64,000 bases of DNA from Cladorhizidae sp. MBARI D1340-BT2 (Eukaryota > Porifera > Demospongiae > Poecilosclerida > Cladorhizidae), in the NCBI GenBank assembly GCA_028752905.1, contig JAQNBH010000014.1, positions 21,857,990-21,921,989 on the forward strand, given 5' to 3'. Both the position numbers and the translations under genes were made by a program. Numbering within the stretch: the stretch's first letter is position 1; each line of letters opens with the position of its first letter. Positions 58,857-64,000 of this stretch are shown here, piece by piece. A model generated the notes under the pieces. It was not told the origin of the DNA. It was given only the letters and a program-made list of their open reading frames with translations, and ran no database searches.

Positions 58857-60060
58857 CTGCTTTGAAGGACAGTCCCGTTTAAAGTGACCAGTTTTCCTAC
58901 ATCCAAAACAAACAACATCAGAGTTCTGGCTAAAGGTTTTTGTCTGGTTAGGCTTGCCATCCCCGGTGTACTTTTGGCTTTCCCTAGGCCCACCCCAGCC
59001 CTGCCCCGGATGCTCATTCCCACCCTTATGTACAGAAGGCTAACCTTCCCTCCTGGGAGTCTGATGGCTGTCCAGATACTTGGCTCTGTGCATTCCATCC
59101 ATCCTGGCGTCGACGTTGTTGATACTGTTGGGCTGGTGTCTAAGTAGCTTCTTCTTCTCATGGAATCCTTTGGCTTCCCATAGCTCCTGCAAGGCTTCCA
59201 CTTTGTGATAACGTGAAGTATTTGGGTGCTGATTGATGTGAAGAAGGGCTTCATTTGAGTAATTCCTGAGTATCACTCCCGTAAACATTTCGTTCAGGAC
59301 TTCTTCGACTTCGTTCAGCATAGGTTTCATCCTGTTGAGAGCTTTACAAGTCTGCTGTAGAAAACTGCGAGGATCTTGGTCTGGCTTGGGTCTGTCTAGC
59401 CATATGGCGCATCTGGTTTGTTGAAGAGTCGTTCCTAAACGTTCAATTAGATCATTCTTTTCACGGTCTGGTACGGCGTCTCCTCCGTAAGAGACAATTC
59501 CCGGAAAATTGACAACGCCCTACCTGCGAGTTGTTTCCGCAGGATGGACAGCCAGTCGACCTCAGGAATGTCAGCCTCCCGCATGATAGCTTCAAATGTC
59601 TCCAGGTAAGCTTCAGCTTCAGTAGTATCGTCCCAGGTCTTGAGGGTTTGACGAATGTTAGCTTGCTTCCTGTCTTGCTTCTCCCGGTGGTACTGCTCTT
59701 CCCGCCTACGCTGGAGTTCGACCTCTGCTTCTAGCCTTTTCTCCTCCAGCCTAGTTCTGGCTTCCTCCATTAGGACTCTGGCTTTCCTGTGCTTGTCCTG
59801 CCTCTCTTTGTCACGCAAGATTCATAAATTGTATGAAGAAATCCGTCAACTGTTCGCTGTGACCTTGACTACTCATCAGCGTGCACTCTGAGCTGCTCGT
59901 CAAATTTGCTGCATCATTCTCCTCCATCGTTCCGTAGAGCGTAGACTGCGGCTTCGTCCTTGACCTTAGCTCCCTTGAATCCTTCGACATGAAGTCGATA
60001 TACATGTACATGTAAGTAGCTTTCGATGGCTGTGTTGCTGGTCCGATGCTTCTTCCAAGC
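58853..60060 (-). pseudogene. Retrotransposon gag
   Basis: In element order there is a start region near 60000, a highly charged helix (RTRLEEKRLEAEVELQRRRE), a capsid-like segment (WDDTTEAEAYLETFEAIMRE, VDWLSILRKQLAGRALSIF, then MFTGVILRNYS), and a zinc knuckle near 58910-58870 (CFGCRKTGHFKRDCP). Several frame changes divide it (near 59820, 59447, 59040). Its place before the protease is as expected. Confidence 0.8.
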
Positions 60061-60078
60061 AAAACCGCTGCCACCAGA

Positions 60079-60534
60079 TGTGAAGGGGTAGTTGGTGGTT
60101 TACAGAAGGTGTCTAAGGTTCCTCACTTAGGATTACCTTCTCCCTTCAGTTAATAGGTGCTGCCACCAGAGTCTATCTCTAAGTACCGCCTTAGTTAATA
60201 CCTACCCAGAGAAATTTAGGGTGTCTAGGTATAACTTATGAACTGACGAAAACTATGGTGAAGACAAGACTAATCACAAATGGCTGACAGGACCTTTTAT
60301 AAGTCCTGCCAGACAGGATAAAGAAAGTAACCATAATTACATGCACACAGAGAGTCCACCTGACATTACATCACTATACTCACAACCACGTTCACAATAA
60401 CACCATGTTCACAATTAACACTTTAAGTAATCATGCACTCAACACTGTAATGCATGCACTCAAATGACTGTGTTCATCTTCATTGATGGAGCGAAGATAA
60501 TGGCCTGGCTGGCCTTGTCGAGCAGCCCTCGACA
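60079..60534 (-). repeat. 5' LTR
   Basis: 456 bases, begins (element sense) at 60534 with TGTCGAGGG and ends at 60079 with CCCTTCACA. It would hold the promoter of the element. TAAGT follows at 60535-60539. Confidence 0.9.
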
Positions 60535-60859
60535 TAAGTACATAAGTAAATAAATAAGTAAATAAGTGACTAAGTAAATAAATAAATAAATAAGTAAATA
60601 AGTAAGTAAATAAGTAAATAAATAAATAAGTGAATAAGTAAATAAGTAAATAAGTAAATAAGTATACACAAATAAGATAATTAAATAAGTAAGTAAATAA
60701 ATAAATAAGTAAATAAGTGAATAAGTAAAAGTGTAAAAAGTAAAAGACAAATAAGAAATAATAATTAAATACCTAAGCAATCATAGGATAAAAATTAATA
60801 TATATATATATAAAGAAATACATAAGCCAATACACATTGATGCATAATGACACACATAC

Positions 60860-61023
60860 CTTGAAGCAGTATGCCCATTGCTTAGCAACCAGGTCACAAT
60901 GGCCGTCCCTGTGTAGGAGTAGGGAAAGTTGCATAACCGATGGCAATGATTGGACCTCACTATTCCAAAGGTGGGGTCCAGAAACTTGGTCCAGATGCTG
61001 CTAGCTATAAGTCCCATCACGTC
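60860..61023 (-). CDS. PIKFYVE: PIKfyve DEP-domain exon
   Basis: Minus-strand exon between CTCCATTAG and a GTATGT donor. It reads SSIWTKFLDPTFGIVRSNHC then FPYSYTGTAIVTWLLSNGHT. This fits the DEP pattern (W..L....G...R.HR......SY.G...V.WLL.NGH). In PIKfyve the DEP domain sits between the FYVE and chaperonin-like domains, as here. No defect is seen. DEP is found in other proteins, so identity relies on the collinear exons downstream. Confidence 0.65.
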
Positions 61024-62330
61024 CTAATGGAGAGAGAGAGATAGGATGGCTCATCAACTATAATGTGCTGATCAGGCAGAAATATCTGCTGGGGTGTGGT
61101 TTGATAGGAAATGCACACTTGGAGGAAATGAAAGTTAAAGCAATTAGAAAGGCAGAGGGGAGGAGCTAAGCGAACGGAAAAATGGAAGTGGGTACATGTG
61201 TCGGATTGACAATGTATAGAGAGGCACATGCTCTTTTAACGATGAATGAGGACAGAATCACATTAACAATCTGACTAAGTTTAGACACGTAATTGTACAC
61301 TAGAACCTCACACATCCAAACACATTGAGACCTACATGTATGTACCCTAGTTTGGATAAGGGGGGGGGAATCAGATACGCCAAAGTATGAATGTCATTAT
61401 AAACCATGAATAAGTAAAAATACTGACTTGCAGTGTTTGAACAATTTGTAATATCATTAATGATTTTTTAAATATTATTATTATTATCTGGGATGTGAGC
61501 AGCTTACTTGCCAGGAGAAGCAGTTACACTGCATGTCCTCAGTAGCTGCCATGCTGTCTACAGTACGTCCACACATTTATTTTCAGTAGTGTTGTATGTA
61601 TTGTGTATAAGCAGTTGTTGATTACATGTAGGTTCTATGCATACACTACTCTAAAAAAAGATCCCAGGGTTGTGTGCTTCAGGATATCATGCCTTTTCGT
61701 GCATGCCAGAGGTCTCACTCCTTTAAGGACCATCAGTGATGTTTCAGAGGATTCAGAACATACTGCCTGCAACTCATGGCAGTCTACATCATCAGTAGCC
61801 ACCAGCAAATGGTGGTGTTACAGATTCTCCTTCATGTAACTTTTCATGGAATTCTGTGCCTTCTCTCTTAGCAATGGTCCACCAACTGGAGTGCCTAACC
61901 CCTTTTCAAGATATCTAGAGCTCTTTCAGGCTGGTTGCCATTAGCAAGGCACATGACATCATGACTAGAACTTATCCCCTGACTATCAAGGATGCTTGTA
62001 AACTCTTAGCTTCATTCTTGTTGATCTGTATCATTCTGCGAGTCCAGCACAAGTGGCTCCTTCGGATATCTTGCCAAGAATAGCTAACTACGGCTCAATA
62101 GGAAAAACTACACTCTTCCTTTTGCTCGCCCTAGATAACTGATTAGGCCTTCACATGCAAATCCAAAGCCTGCCCCACCCAACTAAAATGCATGTTGACG
62201 ACCATTACCATGTTAACCGAGTTAGGATAATTCAAGCGTTCTGATAATGGAGGTTCAGATATGCGAGGGTCAACTGTACAATGCACATGTGCACAACATG
62301 CATGCACATGTCTAGGACACATGGGGGAGA
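61024..62330. other. No gene recognised
   Basis: Presumed PIKfyve upstream intron. No FYVE-type cysteine cluster was found by eye on the minus strand. Around 61850-62080 the plus strand has exon-like composition but no motif. Confidence 0.4.
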
Positions 62331-62334
62331 CTTC

Positions 62335-62635
62335 ACAAGTAACCGAAGACTAATGAAGTCACACCTCCCCCCCCCCCATCCATATCTCTCGTACATTCCT
62401 CTGTTTTCTCTTCTCCCTCTCTCCCACATCCTCCCTCAGTCACAACCCTAGCATAACAACATCGTGGTGACATCTTCAAAGGAGTAACCGAAGACTAATG
62501 AAGTCACACCTCCCCCCCCCCCCCCCATCCATATCTCTCGTACATTCCTCTGTTTTCTCTTCTCTCTCTCTCCCACATCCTCCCTCAGTCACAACCCTAG
62601 CATCACAACATCGTGGTGACATCTTCAAAGGGTTG
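62335..62635. repeat. Two tandem units of about 148 bp
   Basis: AGTAACCGAAGACTAATGAA through CATCGTGGTGACATCTTCAAA occurs twice, nearly identical apart from the length of a C run. It is a recent duplication. Confidence 0.95.
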
Positions 62636-62654
62636 ATTAGGGCTGGCTAATGGC

Positions 62655-63000
62655 TGGCAAAGGCTGTGACCAGGGCTATGACTAGGGCTGTGACTAGGGC
62701 TGTGACTAGGGCTGTGACTTGGGCTGTGACTAGGGCTGTGACTAGGGCTGTGACTAGGGCTATGACTAGTGCTATGACTAGGGCTATGACTAGGGCTATG
62801 ACTAGGGCTGTGACTAGGGCTGTGACTAGGGCTATGACTAGTGCTATGACTAGGGCTGTGACTAGGGCTGTGACTAGGGCTGTGACTAGGGCTATGACTA
62901 GGGCTGTGACTAGGGCTGTGACTAGGGCTGTGACTAGGGCTGTGACTAGGGCTATGACTTGGGCTATGACTTGGGTTATGACTAGGGCAATGGATAGGGC
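62655..63000. repeat. 12-bp tandem array
   Basis: GGGCTGTGACTA and GGGCTATGACTA alternate for about 28 copies. The length is a multiple of three, so both strands are open; not coding. Confidence 0.95.
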
Positions 63001-63452
63001 AGTTTCAGAGCAAGGATTTAAGGCTAGGTGGTAGTCACAAGAGTTAGGGTTAGGAGGCAGTGGCAAAGGATACTGCAGATCATCCAGGGGGGGGGGGGGG
63101 AGGGGAGTGAAACCGCCCACTCAGGATCTGTGGGGGAGATATCCCGCCCCCCCCTAACCACTAATTTTAACTGATACAAAAGTTCAAATGCAAGTTTAAC
63201 TGTGTGGAATTTCTATTTTATAGCCGTGGACATAAACAGTATCAGGGTGAGATCTGATTAACACTGTTCCACTAGCCTGGGACTAGTGTGAATAACCAAG
63301 GACTAGTAGTGCAGCGTTATTGTAACTAGTTCCATTTATATAGAGAAAAGACAAATGGCTGGTTACACAGTAAGTTTACAGCAACACAGTAACAACAGTT
63401 ATTGTTAACTCGTTCACCGCAATGAACACTGTGATAAGTGAATTGTTAATTA

Positions 63453-64000
63453 CAAAAGCAGTCTCCTTGGCTTCACAGCCATCCACAAAGCCAGCACAGC
63501 ATCCAAGTCCACTTCAGGGAGTGATGACACTTCGATGGCTATGGTCATCAGCTTGGACAGTGATGCTGGAAGCAGTGGATTACGAAGTCGATCCTTGATC
63601 TGCTTCATGTCACTATAGGAGCGCTCAACAGTTGCGGTGGACACAGGAAGTACCATGGTTATGGAGAGCAGAATCTTGATGTTGGGAAAGGTCGCACACT
63701 TAGCCTCACTTCTCAGGAACAGTTTTACAAGTTTCTTCAATGACAAACCCTTCATCTCCTCAAAGATGACCAATTTGAAAGCTTTCCACTATAGTCTTGT
63801 CTCCGGCTTATAAGCATCTGCCGGAGTTGAGAAGACTTCTCCTTCACACTCAATCTCTGTTGTCACACCTTAGAATTCTAGGAGCTTCTCCAATTCTGCA
63901 GTGCCATATTGGTGTAGTTGCTGGACATCTGTTGGGCATTTCTGTGGGTCAAAGATGCTGAAAGAAGTCAAGAGGCCCAAGGCGTCTTTGAAATGACAGC
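63453..64000 (-). pseudogene. hAT-family transposase, C-terminal part, cut by window edge
   Basis: The segment 63773-63450 encodes the hAT dimerisation domain without interruption: FPNIKILLSITMVLPVSTAT, VERSYSDMKQIKDRLRNPLL, LSKLMTIAIE and a C-terminal helix ending PRRLLL. Upstream to 64000 the frame continues in pieces with stops. The STATVERSYSDMKQIK core is well kept, so it may be a younger copy than the two at the left. Its state cannot be judged without the next window. Confidence 0.8.

Larger units (their letters stand above)
52978..60534 (-). mobile_element. Ty3-type LTR retrotransposon with integrase before reverse transcriptase
   Basis: LTRs at 60079-60534 (5') and 52978-53455 (3'), in element sense starting TGTCGAGGG and ending CCCTTCACA. 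A 5-bp duplication TAAGT lies at 52973-52977 and 60535-60539. TGGTGGCAGCGG follows the 5' LTR by two bases, a likely primer-binding site. In element order come gag, protease, integrase, then reverse transcriptase and RNase H. A 1.8-kb transposon (55039-56875) interrupts it at the integrase/RT junction. The LTRs differ by substitutions and a roughly 20-base indel, so the insertion is not young. Confidence 0.9.
51545..60740. repeat. AAGTAAAT microsatellite split by two transposons
   Basis: (AAGTAAAT)n and (AAATAAGT)n runs occur at 51545-51739, 52635-52977 and 60535-60740. They are separated by the piggyBac-type element and the LTR retrotransposon. They must have been a single tract of roughly 0.7 kb before the insertions. 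Confidence 0.9.
17165..61023 (-). pseudogene. PIKFYVE: PIKfyve/Fab1-type phosphoinositide 5-kinase gene, broken
   Basis: Exons on the minus strand follow the PIKfyve domain order over about 44 kb: a DEP exon (60860-61023), a linker (51230-51469), the chaperonin-like GroEL/TCP-1 region (50490-48.0 kb), an acidic/serine-rich linker (to 47.5 kb), the HQGISILFS...PPW exon (32497-32600) and the cysteine-rich region (23833-23273). The family makes PI(3,5)P2 and PI5P on endolysosomal membranes and works with Vac14 and Fig4. Splice sites flanking most exons are canonical and phases join where checked. At least four frameshifts (near 49993, 49850, 49585 and 49390) and in-frame stops (23692, 23368, 17999) argue for a pseudogene or for uncorrected assembly errors. 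The FYVE and lipid-kinase exons were not seen. Confidence 0.75.

Noticed and set aside
62647..63120. Frames of alternating Thr/Ala/Val/Leu residues on both strands
   Set aside because: Direct product of the 12-bp array.

Overview
This window is eukaryotic, almost certainly metazoan nuclear DNA. Its genes are split by spliceosomal introns, its mobile elements belong to animal-type families (hAT, Tc1/mariner, Tigger/pogo, piggyBac, Ty3-type LTR, Penelope-like), and minisatellites are dense. The species cannot be read from the sequence. A marine invertebrate, perhaps non-bilaterian, is a guess.

The only recognisable host gene of known family is a PIKfyve/Fab1-type phosphatidylinositol-3-phosphate 5-kinase on the minus strand. 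It stretches from a DEP exon near 61.0 kb, through the chaperonin-like domain exons at 50.5-47.5 kb and a conserved exon at 32.5 kb, to two cysteine-rich exons at 23.8-23.3 kb and probable coiled-coil exons at 18.4-17.2 kb. The FYVE exons (expected beyond 61 kb) and the lipid-kinase exons (expected below 17 kb) were not found. Several frameshifts and in-frame stops mean it is either a decaying copy or carries assembly errors. Most of the window is this gene's introns, filled with transposons and tandem repeats. A separate multipass membrane-protein reading frame lies at 9.95-10.88 kb.

Region by region: 0-8 kb holds a hAT relic, a Penelope-like relic with degenerate hammerhead-ribozyme-like motifs, a 2-kb CCCTATA-type minisatellite and a foldback element. 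8-17 kb holds the membrane gene, a second hAT relic, a second foldback copy and small inverted-repeat elements. 17-32 kb alternates PIKfyve exons with nested TA-target transposons. 33-41 kb holds a 57-bp array and a 41-bp array, the latter split by two transposons. 41.6-47.4 kb is a 33-bp array split by a complete 4.6-kb transposon. 47.5-51.5 kb holds PIKfyve exons. 51.5-60.7 kb is an AAGTAAAT microsatellite split by a piggyBac-type element and a Ty3-type LTR retrotransposon, itself split by another transposon. The right edge cuts a third hAT relic.

Two systems stand out. (1) A family of CAGTA...GCC-AAAAA-ended elements inserted at TA. The intact copy at 41823-46450 carries a three-exon DD34E Tc1/mariner transposase and, convergent to it, an eight-exon gene for a coiled-coil/BEN-domain protein; both splice to open frames. 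Five further derivatives lie in the same window, and three or four of them keep pieces of the BEN gene. (2) The LTR element at 52978-60534 has integrase before reverse transcriptase, the Ty1/copia-like order known from Gmr1-type Ty3 elements.
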